Origin: Polynucleobacter sp. es-EL-1
GTDB taxonomy: Bacteria > Pseudomonadota > Gammaproteobacteria > Burkholderiales > Burkholderiaceae
Direction: 5' to 3'
Length of the DNA stretch: 64,000 bases
Assembly (NCBI RefSeq): GCF_018687975.1
Contig: NZ_CP061310.1
Coordinates: 1,839,756-1,903,755 of the forward strand
Shown: positions 11,922-21,038 of the stretch, one piece after another
How positions within the stretch are numbered: the stretch's first letter is position 1
Layout: each line of letters begins with the position of its first letter
Notes under the pieces: generated by a model
Databases searched by the model: none
What the model was told of the DNA's origin: nothing
What the model saw: only the letters and a program-made list of their open reading frames with translations
Program-made: the position numbers and the translations under genes

Positions 11922-12851
11922 TTGCAACATAGCGCTCCTCCTCTTTTCAGACAAGGCGTTCCGGCTTTAGTCAAACTGATTGTCTGCTTATCGATCAGCA
12001 TCGCACTGATGTTGGTCGATTTTCGTTATAAAACACTTGATCCTATCCGCAATCATGTGAATTGGCTCTTGCGCCCACTTGAGTACGTCATGATGATGCC
12101 TCGCAATGTTTATGAGGCAACAGCAGAGTACTTCACAACACGTAGTACCCTCGATAAAGAAAACCAAGAGATGAAAGTGCGCCAAGCGGAGTTATCTTTG
12201 CTTGCCAATCAATCCGAATTTCTATTGGTAGAGAATCAAAATTTACGGCAGTTAATGGATTTGCAAAAACAAGTGCCATTCAAAACTCTGCCAGTTGAAA
12301 TCTTATTCAATCCACCCAATCCTATTTCTCAACGCATTGTCATCAATCGCGGAAGCAATGATGGTCTGAAACTAGGTAACCCCATTGCCAATGACTCGGG
12401 CATTTTGGGACAAGTCGTGCGTATCTATGATCGCTCTGCAGAAGTGTCTCTATTAGAAGATCGTGACTTTGCAGTACCCGTCCAAGTAGCACGCAATGGC
12501 TTAAGGGCGGCAGTATTTGGGGCTGGGCGCGGCAACCCTCTGGAGTTGCGCTACCTCCCCGTTGCCAGTGATTTGGAGGTGGGAGATGTATTAATCACCT
12601 CAGGTATCGACGGAATATATCCGCCTGGGTTTGCAGTCGCGGTGATTAGTCGTATTGAGCGTAATGCAGATAAAAATTCTTCAAACGTATTTTGTGTGCC
12701 AATTGCGCCTGTCAATCGCTATCGCCAAGCGCTAGCCTTACTCTACGATCCTCAGTGGGATGCCAAAGCCTCTTCAGCTTCTGGAAAGCCGGGAGCGCCA
12801 ACCAGCAATACACCTGGTCGTCGCCAAACACGCACGCGAGGCATGCAATGA
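11922..12851 (+). CDS. mreC: Rod shape-determining protein MreC
   Basis: This 309-residue bitopic protein has one membrane helix (about residues 15-32), a periplasmic coiled coil (about 60-105) and two beta domains that contact PBP2. The TTG at 11922 is the likely start: the N-terminus it yields, MQHSAPPLFRQG, resembles the MxYSPPPLFKQG opening of relatives, and stops lie just upstream in frame. The only ribosome-site-like bases (AGGGA) nearly touch it, so initiation may be weak or coupled to mreB. The last 25 residues are Ser/Gly/Arg-rich. Confidence 0.93.
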   Translation: MQHSAPPLFRQGVPALVKLIVCLSISIALMLVDFRYKTLDPIRNHVNWLLRPLEYVMMMPRNVYEATAEYFTTRSTLDKENQEMKVRQAELSLLANQSEFLLVENQNLRQLMDLQKQVPFKTLPVEILFNPPNPISQRIVINRGSNDGLKLGNPIANDSGILGQVVRIYDRSAEVSLLEDRDFAVPVQVARNGLRAAVFGAGRGNPLELRYLPVASDLEVGDVLITSGIDGIYPPGFAVAVISRIERNADKNSSNVFCVPIAPVNRYRQALALLYDPQWDAKASSASGKPGAPTSNTPGRRQTRTRGMQ

Positions 12852-13372
12852 TTGATTTTCAGAGCGGCTATATTCTGCGCCCGGTCAATCCGGTCTTTAT
12901 TTACTTCAGCCTGCTTTGCGCACTGCTGTTGAATCTATTGCCAATTGGCAATTACGGCTGGATACCAGATTGGCTCATTATTTGTATTGTTTTTTGGAAT
13001 ATTCATCAACATCGCTATGTTGGCGTGATCACTGCATTTATTCTTGGCTTACTAATGGATGTGCACAACTCAGACCTATTGGGCTTGCATGCGTTTAGCT
13101 ACTCCTTGGTGGCTTATCTTGCAATTACATGGCATCGGCGCATCATTGCTCTATCAGTACTTATTCAAGCCCTGCACCTCTTCCCCATCTTCATATTGGT
13201 TTCTCTATTTCCAGTGCTGGCTCATTGGCTATTAAGTGGAGAAGTCTACTGGTGGGCGCTGACCGGCGTCATTCAAGCCACGATTGAAGCATTACTATGG
13301 CCAGTGGCAACACGAATTTTGCTGTCGCCACAGCGTCGTCCTATTGACGTTGATCACAATCGTCCCATCTAA
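12848..13372 (+). CDS. mreD: Rod shape-determining protein MreD
   Basis: This is a 174-residue integral membrane protein with about five hydrophobic segments, for example PVFIYFSLLCALLLNLLPIG and VGVITAFILGLLMDVHNSDL, the second holding the MreD signature (G-x-x-x-D-x-x-x-x-x-x-G-x-H). The true start is the ATG at 12848, which overlaps the mreC stop (ATGA). The reading frame is open further upstream to 12692, but that part is antiparallel to nothing known and overlaps mreC. MreD acts with MreC in the elongasome. Confidence 0.93.
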   Translation: MIDFQSGYILRPVNPVFIYFSLLCALLLNLLPIGNYGWIPDWLIICIVFWNIHQHRYVGVITAFILGLLMDVHNSDLLGLHAFSYSLVAYLAITWHRRIIALSVLIQALHLFPIFILVSLFPVLAHWLLSGEVYWWALTGVIQATIEALLWPVATRILLSPQRRPIDVDHNRPI

Positions 13373-13380
13373 AGAGCGGC

Positions 13381-15288
13381 ATGGTTTCCTTTAAAAAACC
13401 AGATCTCGATTCGTTTCAAGAGCGAATTCATATTGCGACTATTTTTGTCACTTTTTGCTTTTTACTACTGATTACGCGCTTGGTGTGGCTACAACTTGTC
13501 AGTCATGGCAAGTACGCTTTATTGGCTGAAAATAATCGTATTGCACTCGTTCCTGCGCCGGCCAACCGAGGTTTACTGATTGACCGAAATGGTATTGTGA
13601 TTGGCCGAAACTACTCTGCGCTAACGTTAGATGTCAACGCAGAGGAAGTGAAGGGCAATGTTGATGACTTGATCGATGAGCTTTCTCAGATCGTCTTGAT
13701 TTCCCCAAGAGATCGCCGTAATTTCAAGCGCTCCCTAGAAGATTCGCGAAAAATGGGTACATTTCCCCTTAGATCCATGCTAACTGAGGCTGAAACAGCC
13801 CGATTTATGGCCAATCGCTATCGCTTTCCTGGGGTTGAAATCCGCGCCCGAAGCTTTCGTGAGTACCCCTATAACGAGTTAGCCTCCCATTTAATTGGCT
13901 ATATTGGGCGCGTTTCTCAAAAAGATAGAGAACGCATGCAGACTGAAATAGAGAATGCGAAGGCTGATGATCCGAATGCCCTGCAGACTTCATTCTTACC
14001 TGGCATTCAGTACGTTGGGAAAATTGGTTTAGAGCAAAGCTACGAATCTGTTTTACGCGGCACGCCTGGATATGACCAAGTAGAAATTACGGCGGGCGGA
14101 AAACCTGTACGCACACTATCAAGCTCGCCCTCGATACCCGGAAAAAATGTCATTCTCTCTGTCGATATCAAATTGCAATATTTGGTAGAGCAGCTGTATG
14201 GAAATTTCCGTGGTGCATTTGTTGCGATTGAACCAGAGACTGGCGATATTCTGGCATTTGTATCTAAACCCAACTTTAATCCCAATGATTTTGTTGAGGG
14301 TATTGATGCTGTTACCTGGAAAGAACTCAACGACTCGCCACAAAAACCACTCTACAACCGTCCACTTAAAGGTATTTATCCACCAGGGTCAACATATAAA
14401 CCATTCATGGCTCTAGCTGCACTAGAAACTAATAAACGCACGCCATCACAAAGCATTTCAGATCCAGGTTACTTTGAATTTGGCAATCATGTCTTTCGTG
14501 ACGATAAAAAAGGTGGCCATGGCATTGTTGATATGCAAAAGTCGATTGTTGAATCTTGTGACACCTACTACTACTTACTAGCACGTGATATGGGCGTGAA
14601 TATGATGCATGATTTCATGAAGCCATTTGGCTTCGGGCAAATTACTGGCATTGATTTACAGGGTGAGTCAAAAGGCGTTCTTCCATCTACTGAGTGGAAA
14701 AAAAAGGCCTTCAAGAAACCAGAGCAACAAAAATGGTATGAAGGTGAAACCATTTCACTTGGAATTGGTCAAGGCTATAACGCATTCACCATTCTGCAGT
14801 TAGCACATGCCATGGCTAACTTAGCAAACAATGGCATCGTCATGAAACCCCATTTAGTAAAAGCGATTGAAGATCCATTTACCCGGCACAGAGAATTAAC
14901 CACACCCAAAGAAAGTTACCGCATTGAACTCAAGCCTGAAAATATTGAAGTCATTAAGAAGGCAATGGTTGAAGTGAACAATACAGGAACATCAGCCTCA
15001 GTGTTTAAAGGCACCACTTACCAAGTAGGTGGCAAGACGGGAACGGCGCAAGTGTTTAGTTTGAATTCAAAAGAATATCATCACGGATCTACTGCAGAGT
15101 TTTTGCGGGACCATGCTTTATATGTTGCTTTTGCGCCTGCTGAAAAACCAACTATTGTGATTGCAATGGTTGTAGAGAACGCAGGATTTGGCGCACAACA
15201 TGCTGCGCCTATTGCTCGAAAAGCATTGGATTTTTATATCGAAGGTAAGTGGCCTAAGGAGATTCCTGAATGGAAAAGAGCACCCTAG
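13381..15288 (+). CDS. mrdA: Penicillin-binding protein 2 (elongation transpeptidase)
   Basis: This 635-residue class B PBP cross-links peptidoglycan during side-wall growth. A single N-terminal membrane helix (about residues 19-38) is followed by the pedestal domain and the transpeptidase domain. The active-site motifs are S337-T-Y-K, the SxN-like SCD, and K552-T-G. It lies between mreD and rodA and its last 19 bases overlap the rodA start, as usual for mrdA-mrdB pairs, whose products form one synthase. Confidence 0.97.
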   Translation: MVSFKKPDLDSFQERIHIATIFVTFCFLLLITRLVWLQLVSHGKYALLAENNRIALVPAPANRGLLIDRNGIVIGRNYSALTLDVNAEEVKGNVDDLIDELSQIVLISPRDRRNFKRSLEDSRKMGTFPLRSMLTEAETARFMANRYRFPGVEIRARSFREYPYNELASHLIGYIGRVSQKDRERMQTEIENAKADDPNALQTSFLPGIQYVGKIGLEQSYESVLRGTPGYDQVEITAGGKPVRTLSSSPSIPGKNVILSVDIKLQYLVEQLYGNFRGAFVAIEPETGDILAFVSKPNFNPNDFVEGIDAVTWKELNDSPQKPLYNRPLKGIYPPGSTYKPFMALAALETNKRTPSQSISDPGYFEFGNHVFRDDKKGGHGIVDMQKSIVESCDTYYYLLARDMGVNMMHDFMKPFGFGQITGIDLQGESKGVLPSTEWKKKAFKKPEQQKWYEGETISLGIGQGYNAFTILQLAHAMANLANNGIVMKPHLVKAIEDPFTRHRELTTPKESYRIELKPENIEVIKKAMVEVNNTGTSASVFKGTTYQVGGKTGTAQVFSLNSKEYHHGSTAEFLRDHALYVAFAPAEKPTIVIAMVVENAGFGAQHAAPIARKALDFYIEGKWPKEIPEWKRAP

Positions 15289-16421
15289 GAACATTTAAAA
15301 AAATATTCTTCGCAATTTTTAGCGGACTTGATCGCCAGCTAGGCCTTATTCTGCTTGCCTTAGCAACAGTTGGCTTCCTAACCTTTTTATCTGCCAGTCA
15401 AGATACGCCCGTACGATTTCAAGATGAACTTCGTAATCTAGCGCTATCTTTTATAGTCATGTGGATCGTATCGCGCATTCCTCCAAAGTGGTTGGAGATG
15501 GCTGCTGTTTGGATTTATAGCATCGGAGTCGCTTTGCTCATCGCCGTGGCAGTCTTTGGCCTAATTAAAAAAGGCGCGCGACGCTGGCTCAATATTGGCT
15601 TTGTCATTCAGCCTTCTGAGCTTATGAAAATTGCTATGCCATTAATGTTGGCATGGTACTTTCAAAAGCGTGAAGGCATTCAAAAATCGTGGGACTATGC
15701 AGTAGCGGCAATCATTCTTGGCATTCCTGTTTTACTCATTGCCCGCCAACCAGATTTAGGAACCTCATTATTGGTTTTTGCTGCAGGCATGTACGTGATC
15801 ATTCTCGCTGGACTGCCCTGGAAATGGATCTTGCCATTTATTGGTCTAGGTGCACTGGGCATCATTTTGATTATTATTTTTGGCAGCACGATTTGTGCGC
15901 AAGATGTCGTGTGGCCATTTGTACACACTTATCAAAAACATAGAGTATGTACATTGCTTGATCCAACTAGTGATCCTCTTGGAAAGGGTTTTCATACCAT
16001 TCAATCGATGATTGCAATCGGATCTGGTGGTTTTTTTGGTAAGGGTTGGTTCCAGGGAACTCAAACGCATCTTGAATTTATTCCAGAAAAACATACGGAC
16101 TTTATTTTTGCTGTTTATTCAGAGGAGTTTGGACTTCTAGGCAATATCATTTTATTGGCTCTGTTTTTTGCCCTCATTAAAAGAGGCTTGGCCATTTCTG
16201 CTAGTGCGCCCAATTTGTTCACGCGCTTACTCGGAGCTTCGGTAACCTTAATTTTCTTTACTTATGCTTTTGTCAATATTGGCATGGTCAGTGGTTTGCT
16301 ACCCATTGTAGGGGTTCCGCTACCATTTATTAGCTATGGTGGAACTGCGCTAGTAACACTGGGATTTGGTGCCGGTATTTTGATGAGTATTCACCGCCAT
16401 CGAAGATTGGTGCAAAGCTAA
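15270..16421 (+). CDS. rodA: Rod shape protein RodA (SEDS glycosyltransferase)
   Basis: This 383-residue polytopic SEDS protein has about ten membrane helices. It polymerises glycan strands from lipid II as the partner of PBP2. Family marks are QPSELMKIAMPLMLAWYF, RQPDLGTSLLVFAAG (with the essential Asp of the family), and the C-terminal GVPLPFISYGGTALVTLGFG. It is the last gene of the mre operon and is followed by a strong hairpin terminator at 16472. Confidence 0.97.
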   Translation: MEKSTLGTFKKIFFAIFSGLDRQLGLILLALATVGFLTFLSASQDTPVRFQDELRNLALSFIVMWIVSRIPPKWLEMAAVWIYSIGVALLIAVAVFGLIKKGARRWLNIGFVIQPSELMKIAMPLMLAWYFQKREGIQKSWDYAVAAIILGIPVLLIARQPDLGTSLLVFAAGMYVIILAGLPWKWILPFIGLGALGIILIIIFGSTICAQDVVWPFVHTYQKHRVCTLLDPTSDPLGKGFHTIQSMIAIGSGGFFGKGWFQGTQTHLEFIPEKHTDFIFAVYSEEFGLLGNIILLALFFALIKRGLAISASAPNLFTRLLGASVTLIFFTYAFVNIGMVSGLLPIVGVPLPFISYGGTALVTLGFGAGILMSIHRHRRLVQS

Positions 16422-16471
16422 GAAATCAGATTCGCAACTTACGTTAAATTTTTGCGTAAGCTCTAGAAACA

Positions 16472-16497
16472 AAAAAGCCCGGCATGCCGGGCTTTTT
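16472..16497. terminator. Bidirectional Rho-independent terminator between rodA and HU
   Basis: A perfect inverted repeat with stem AAAAAGCCCGGC/GCCGGGCTTTTT and essentially no spare loop sits between convergent rodA and the HU gene. A and T tracts on both sides let it work in both directions. Confidence 0.9.
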
Positions 16498-16513
16498 ATC
16501 AACAATGCAAGAA

Positions 16514-16798
16514 TTACTTCTTACGCTTGTTCACTGAATCTTTAAATGCCTTACCAGCAGAAAACTTAACAGTTTTAGCAGCGGCGATTTTAAGTGGCTC
16601 GCCAGTTTTTGGGTTGCGGCCCATACGTGCAGCGCGCTTACCAGAAGCAAAAGTACCGAAGCCGATCAGTTGTACTGAGTCGCCTTTAGTAACAGCTTTA
16701 ATGATTTGCTCAATAGCAGAATTTAATGCAAATTCAGCTTTGGCTTTTGAGATCTCAGCATCGTCAGCAATCGCTGCGATTAGTTCTGCTTTGTTCAA
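16514..16798 (-). CDS. hupB: DNA-binding protein HU
   Basis: This 94-residue nucleoid protein opens with [20 protein letters not shown] and carries the HU arm motif [20 protein letters not shown] followed by the Lys-rich end. I set the start at the TTG at 16798, because GGAG lies six bases upstream and the protein then has the standard HU N-terminus. The reading frame continues to an ATG at 16834, adding 12 residues that do not fit the family. HU bends DNA without sequence specificity. Confidence 0.96.
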   Translation of the reverse strand: MNKAELIAAIADDAEISKAKAEFALNSAIEQIIKAVTKGDSVQLIGFGTFASGKRAARMGRNPKTGEPLKIAAAKTVKFSAGKAFKDSVNKRKK

Positions 16799-16910
16799 GT
16801 GGAGCTCCTTATATATATTGATGTCAGCGCACATTACGCTTACATGATTTTAACCACAAAAAATTACAAAAATAAAGCTGCATCACAGCAAATTTATTTG
16901 CCGCGTCTGA

Positions 16911-17276
16911 TTAATCTTCTAAAACAGTGATATCAGAGACAAAATACTCTGTATCCCCAAAGCAAGTGGTTGGCAAACCAATATGTTGATCATAGGTAAG
17001 AGACACCTTTTTGCCCAAATTCGCATTGATTTTTTGTGCAACTGCATCTTCTCGCACCGTAAAGAGGAACTTTTCTGACATTGTTCCCGGCATAGAAACC
17101 ATGGCCAACTCTCCCTCCCAAGTTTTGCAAATGTAGCCCCGATGTGAAAACTTTTGCACATATCCAGCGCGCTCACCGCTTCCATAGCTCCAATTGAGCA
17201 TAATCCAGGTATAAGCAGCAAGGCCAGCAAAGCCAATTAATAGAAGGCTTACAAGCCATTTTACAAATCCATTCAT
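16911..17276 (-). CDS. Single-pass membrane protein of unknown function
   Basis: The protein has 121 residues with an N-terminal membrane helix (about residues 5-27: WLVSLLLIGFAGLAAYTWIM) and a C-terminal soluble part with two cysteines (ICKTWEGEL and TTCFGDTEYF). Such small anchored proteins ending in FGDTEYFVSDI are often seen as conserved hypotheticals in Burkholderiales. I do not recognise a function. It stands alone between HU and the divergent LpxO-like gene. Confidence 0.7.
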   Translation of the reverse strand: MNGFVKWLVSLLLIGFAGLAAYTWIMLNWSYGSGERAGYVQKFSHRGYICKTWEGELAMVSMPGTMSEKFLFTVREDAVAQKINANLGKKVSLTYDQHIGLPTTCFGDTEYFVSDITVLED

Positions 17277-17438
17277 GCAGTTTTCCTTAATAAATCATCT
17301 TTGCAGCCCTAATTAGGTGCATTTGCCACGGCCTTTTTGACCATAGCCAACATTTGAGCATATTCATTACAAAAATAGGGATGAAATGACACTCCATCCA
17401 AATTAAAATACTAGTATTAACGCTAATTGGTAAACCTC

Positions 17439-18341
17439 ATGGAATTTCGTCATCTTGTCTTTTTGATCTTTGTTGTCTCAGCTGTTTATGTTTATTTCAG
17501 GGGCAAGGTGCGATTTGGCTTAGTGCGCTCCCTTACCGACTACCAAGTCCTGTTGGCCCCAATTAACAGCCTACTGTATCTTTTTTCCAAAACCAAAGCG
17601 GGCGCTTTTATTCCGCCCAAAGACTTTCCTGAAATGCAAATCCTTCAGGATAATTGGCAAATCATTCGCGATGAAGCGCTAGCCTTAAACGCAGATGGCG
17701 CCATTGCTGCCGCAACTGGCTATAACGATATTGGTTTTAATTCTTTCTTTAGAACTGGCTGGAAACGTTTTCACCTGTACTGGTACGGCAAAGAAATGCC
17801 TTCGGCACAGGCCAATTGCCCCAAAACAGTTGCACTACTAAAGTCTATTCCATCCGTAAAAGCGGCGATGTTTGCCTCTCTACCGCCTGGAGCTACGCTC
17901 GTTCGACACCGCGATCCCTATGCGGGATCTTTGCGTTATCACATTGGCCTGGTCACACCAAATGATCCTAAATGCTTTATTGACGTTGATGGAGAGCGCT
18001 ATTACTGGAAAGACGGCGAACCAGTGATGTTTGACGAAACCTACATTCATTACGCAGCCAATGAAACAGATCATCAGCGTATCGTGCTCTTTTGTGATGT
18101 AGAGCGTCCGGTTTATACAAAGCCTGTTCAATTACTTAATCGCTGGTTTGGACGTTATGTCATGAGCGCCGCATCATCACAAAACGTGGAAGGCGAGCAG
18201 GTTGGATTTGTTAATGTGCTATTTAAATATTTTTATCACCTGAGAGCACAAGCAAAAAAACTAAAGGCAACACATCGCCAGATCTATTACATCGGCAAAT
18301 GGGTGCTGATTTTAGGAATTCTATGGGCAATATTTTGGTAG
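17439..18341 (+). CDS. lpxO: LpxO-like lipid A / aspartyl-asparaginyl beta-hydroxylase
   Basis: This is about 300 residues with an N-terminal membrane helix (residues 4-20) and a C-terminal one (VLILGILWAIFW). The centre is an Asp/Asn beta-hydroxylase dioxygenase domain: the iron/2-oxoglutarate region reads LVRHRDPYAGSLRYHIGL, and a second His/Arg pair is in HYAANETDHQRIVLF. LpxO proteins hydroxylate the secondary acyl chain of lipid A at the inner membrane. The ATG at 17439 is chosen over a TTG four codons upstream. The substrate is inferred from domain and membrane layout. Confidence 0.85.
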   Translation: MEFRHLVFLIFVVSAVYVYFRGKVRFGLVRSLTDYQVLLAPINSLLYLFSKTKAGAFIPPKDFPEMQILQDNWQIIRDEALALNADGAIAAATGYNDIGFNSFFRTGWKRFHLYWYGKEMPSAQANCPKTVALLKSIPSVKAAMFASLPPGATLVRHRDPYAGSLRYHIGLVTPNDPKCFIDVDGERYYWKDGEPVMFDETYIHYAANETDHQRIVLFCDVERPVYTKPVQLLNRWFGRYVMSAASSQNVEGEQVGFVNVLFKYFYHLRAQAKKLKATHRQIYYIGKWVLILGILWAIFW

Positions 18342-18342
18342 C

Positions 18343-18639
18343 CTAAGGACTGAGTATTTCCATAATTTGTTCGGGCGTAATGGAGCCCCAAACTTCCAAC
18401 CTCTTTTTTCGACTGCTTTGGCCTGAAAGAAATTGAATTTGCTTTTGTGGAACTTTAAGTTGTTTTGAAAGCCAAGCTAGCAGCATTTCATTTGCTTTAT
18501 TATCAGCAGCCAGCGCCTGAAGAGAAATTTTCAAGCACCCGTCATGTAAACCCACTATCTTGGTCTGTTTCGCGCCAGGCTGACAGTACAGGTTAAGCAC
18601 AATTCCTGTGGGGGTTTGTTTTAACCAATTCGCTATCAT
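18343..18639 (-). CDS. DUF167 (YggU-type) protein
   Basis: This small 98-residue soluble protein is recognisable by the family pattern of a short beta strand (GIVLNLYCQPGAKQTKIVG) and then the conserved ALAADNKANEMLLAWLSKQL helix. Its function is unknown in bacteria. It is convergent with the LpxO-like gene (one base between them) and divergent from the carbonic anhydrase gene. Confidence 0.88.
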   Translation of the reverse strand: MIANWLKQTPTGIVLNLYCQPGAKQTKIVGLHDGCLKISLQALAADNKANEMLLAWLSKQLKVPQKQIQFLSGQSSRKKRLEVWGSITPEQIMEILSP

Positions 18640-18661
18640 GAAAGTCCTTTAAACTAAGCCC

Positions 18662-19327
18662 ATGATAACGAAAAACTCTAAAGCGCTTGAGCAGTTATTT
18701 AGCAACAATCGTTCTTGGGCAGAAGCGATGATTGCACAAGATCCTGATTTCTTTCAGCGCTTAGTTTCTCAGCAGGCGCCTGAATATCTTTGGATTGGTT
18801 GTGCAGATAGTCGTGTACCTGCAAATGACATCGTTAACCTGCTACCAGGCGAATTGTTTGTCCATCGCAATATTGCTAACGTCGTTGTGCACACCGATTT
18901 AAATTGCTTATCCGTCATTCAATTTGCAATTGACTTATTAAAAGTAAAGCACATTTTGGTGGTCGGGCACTATGGCTGTTCCGGTGTTCATGCCGCGATG
19001 ACAGATAAGCGCGTAGGCCTTGCTGATAATTGGTTACGTCATGTTAAAGATGTTCATCAAAAACATGAGCGCTATCTTGGAGAGCTCATTCCGAGCCCCA
19101 AACGCCATGATCGCTTATGCGAACTCAATGTCATTGAGCAAGTAGTCAATGTCTGCGAAACTACCATCGTACAAGATGCCTGGGCAAGAGGCCAGGACCT
19201 GACGGTACATGGTTGGACATATCGCTTAGAGACAGGCTTAGTAAATGACCTAGGTATGTCGATTAGCTCGCCTGAGGAAATGAATATCCGCTACGCTAAA
19301 TCTCTCTCACGCTACGACGCTGCATAA
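18662..19327 (+). CDS. can: Beta-class carbonic anhydrase
   Basis: This 221-residue zinc enzyme interconverts CO2 and bicarbonate, mainly to feed carboxylases. The zinc ligands and catalytic pair are visible: C47 and D49 (with R51) in WIGCADSRVPAND, then H103 and C106 in VVGHYGCSGV. The length fits the Can type of E. coli. It is followed after eight bases by an LpxL-like gene in the same direction. Confidence 0.97.
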   Translation: MITKNSKALEQLFSNNRSWAEAMIAQDPDFFQRLVSQQAPEYLWIGCADSRVPANDIVNLLPGELFVHRNIANVVVHTDLNCLSVIQFAIDLLKVKHILVVGHYGCSGVHAAMTDKRVGLADNWLRHVKDVHQKHERYLGELIPSPKRHDRLCELNVIEQVVNVCETTIVQDAWARGQDLTVHGWTYRLETGLVNDLGMSISSPEEMNIRYAKSLSRYDAA

Positions 19328-19335
19328 GTTCGGCT

Positions 19336-20223
19336 TTGTTTAAAAACCTATCCAATTATTCTGGGGTTGCACTTCTCAGGTTCCTCGTGTCACTTCCTTA
19401 TAAAGTCCTCATTGCGATTGGCTATGGTTTAGGTTTGCTCGCCTCATATATTCCCACTGATCGCAATCGTGTCGTACAAAAAAATCTTCAACTCTGTTTT
19501 CCTGAATTAAGTGATGCAGAAATTGATCAACTCAGAAAAAAACATTGGCGGCTTCTAGGAAGAAGCATGGTTGAAAAAAGCATCATTTGGCTGGGTAGCA
19601 AAAAGCAGCTTCGCGATATGATTGAAGTCCATTCAGAGGTGGATTTAAGCGATAGAAAACCAAGAATATTGGTCAATATGCATTTCATTGGCATTGAAGG
19701 GAGCATCATCCTTAGCGCACTCTCTGAAGAAAAAGGGTGGCCAAGAACCTCTGGCTTTTTTCAACGAATGAAGAATCCTTTTTTTAATCAAAAAATTATT
19801 GAATGGCGCAATCGCTTTGGCGGTAATTCCATTGATCGTCAAGGGAACTCGCTTGAGCTCATTCGAGAAATTCGCAAGGGCAGCTTCATCATCATTGCGC
19901 CAGATATTGATTTGGGACTAAAAGACTCTACTTTTGTACCTTTTTTTGATATTCAAACCAATACCATTACGGCAGTATCTAGGCTAGCCAAAATCACAGG
20001 CGCACAAGTTTGCATGATGATTACCACCCTTAAAAAAGATGAAGCTGGCTATCTTTGCTCAATCAGTAAGCCATTAGAAAACTTTCCTACCGACGACCCT
20101 CAGGCCGATACTGCCAGACTCAATCAAATCTTTGAAAAAGAAATTCGTTTGCGCCCGGCTGAATACTACTGGGTTCATAAACGCTTTAAAAATCGTCCCT
20201 TTAACGAAGCCAGCCCCTACTAG
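19336..20223 (+). CDS. lpxL: LpxL/HtrB-type lipid A acyltransferase
   Basis: This 295-residue inner-membrane acyltransferase has an N-terminal hydrophobic helix and the catalytic Hx4E motif in NMHFIGIEGS (His then Glu). It also has the later GSFIIIAPDIDLGLKDSTF segment, in which the family binds the acyl donor, and the C-terminal YYWVHKRFKNRP. LpxL-type enzymes add a secondary acyl chain to lipid A precursors. The TTG at 19336 is the only start that gives a normal N-terminus. A second, diverged homologue is at 38194. Confidence 0.9.
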   Translation: MFKNLSNYSGVALLRFLVSLPYKVLIAIGYGLGLLASYIPTDRNRVVQKNLQLCFPELSDAEIDQLRKKHWRLLGRSMVEKSIIWLGSKKQLRDMIEVHSEVDLSDRKPRILVNMHFIGIEGSIILSALSEEKGWPRTSGFFQRMKNPFFNQKIIEWRNRFGGNSIDRQGNSLELIREIRKGSFIIIAPDIDLGLKDSTFVPFFDIQTNTITAVSRLAKITGAQVCMMITTLKKDEAGYLCSISKPLENFPTDDPQADTARLNQIFEKEIRLRPAEYYWVHKRFKNRPFNEASPY

Positions 20224-20256
20224 CCTTAAACCGAGCAATTGCTCGATAATGTGGTG

Positions 20257-20994
20257 ATGGAAGAAAAAATTCGTGTCTCTAAGCTCTTATCTGAACTAGG
20301 CCTATGCTCTCGACGGGAGGCGGACTCTTACATTGAGCAGGGCTTGGTGACGGTGGATGGCGAGGTGGTAAACGAACTAGGCTCTCGAGCATTCCGGCAT
20401 CAAAAGATAGAGCTACAGTCTGGTGCCAAAGCACAACAGGCCTCTCGCGTAACTGTCATCTTGAATAAGCCTGTTGGATATATCTCCCATTTTGATGATG
20501 AGCAAGAGTATCAGCCGGCAGCCTCACTTATCACACCAGACAACTACTTTGCTAGCCCGCTGGATAAGGGCCGAAACCCGCGCTTTAATACGAAAGGTCT
20601 TGCTCCGGCCGGTCGTTTAGATATCGACTCGACAGGTATGCTAGTCCTGACCCAAGATGGGCGAATTGCCAAACTGCTTATTGGCGAAAACAGTCCTATT
20701 GAAAAAGAATATCTTGTCCGCGTTGAAGGCGCACTCTCTTTTGCCGATCTTGATCGATTGAGACATGGTCTTGAGCTTGATGGCGTCGTCCTAAAGCCTG
20801 CCCAAGTCAGCTGGCAAAATGAAGATCAACTCCGCTTTGTTTTGCGTGAAGGACGCAAGCGTCAAATTCGTAGGATGTGTGAGATGGTAGGACTCAAGGT
20901 TTTGGGCTTAAAGCGGGTTCGTATGGGTCGTATTTCGCTTGGCGCCTTACCGCCTGGAAAATGGCGCTTTGTTAGACCTGAAGAACAGTTTTAA
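20257..20994 (+). CDS. RsuA/RluB-E-F family pseudouridine synthase
   Basis: The protein has about 245 residues: an N-terminal S4 RNA-binding domain ([20 protein letters not shown]) followed by the catalytic domain with its Asp in [18 protein letters not shown]. The RNA-contact element is [16 protein letters not shown]. The C-terminus resembles RluF (23S rRNA uridine 2604), but RluB and RluE are close relatives, so no symbol is given. The ATG at 20257 is preferred to a TTG at 20239. Confidence 0.88.
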   Translation: MEEKIRVSKLLSELGLCSRREADSYIEQGLVTVDGEVVNELGSRAFRHQKIELQSGAKAQQASRVTVILNKPVGYISHFDDEQEYQPAASLITPDNYFASPLDKGRNPRFNTKGLAPAGRLDIDSTGMLVLTQDGRIAKLLIGENSPIEKEYLVRVEGALSFADLDRLRHGLELDGVVLKPAQVSWQNEDQLRFVLREGRKRQIRRMCEMVGLKVLGLKRVRMGRISLGALPPGKWRFVRPEEQF

Positions 20995-21008
20995 GCACGG
21001 CCCCCGCT

Positions 21009-21014
21009 TATAAT
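21009..21014 (+). promoter_or_regulatory. Candidate -10 box for prfC
   Basis: A perfect TATAAT sits 24 bases before the end of the gap between the pseudouridine synthase gene and prfC. No good -35 box lies at the expected distance (around 20986). If used, it would give a leader of only about 20 bases, consistent with prfC starting at 21039-21054. Confidence 0.45.
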
Positions 21015-21038
21015 TCTGTCTATTCAAATAGGCGCAGA

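Noticed and set aside
12692..12847. Upstream extension of the mreD frame
   Set aside because: It lies wholly inside mreC and the family N-terminus begins at the ATG overlapping the mreC stop.
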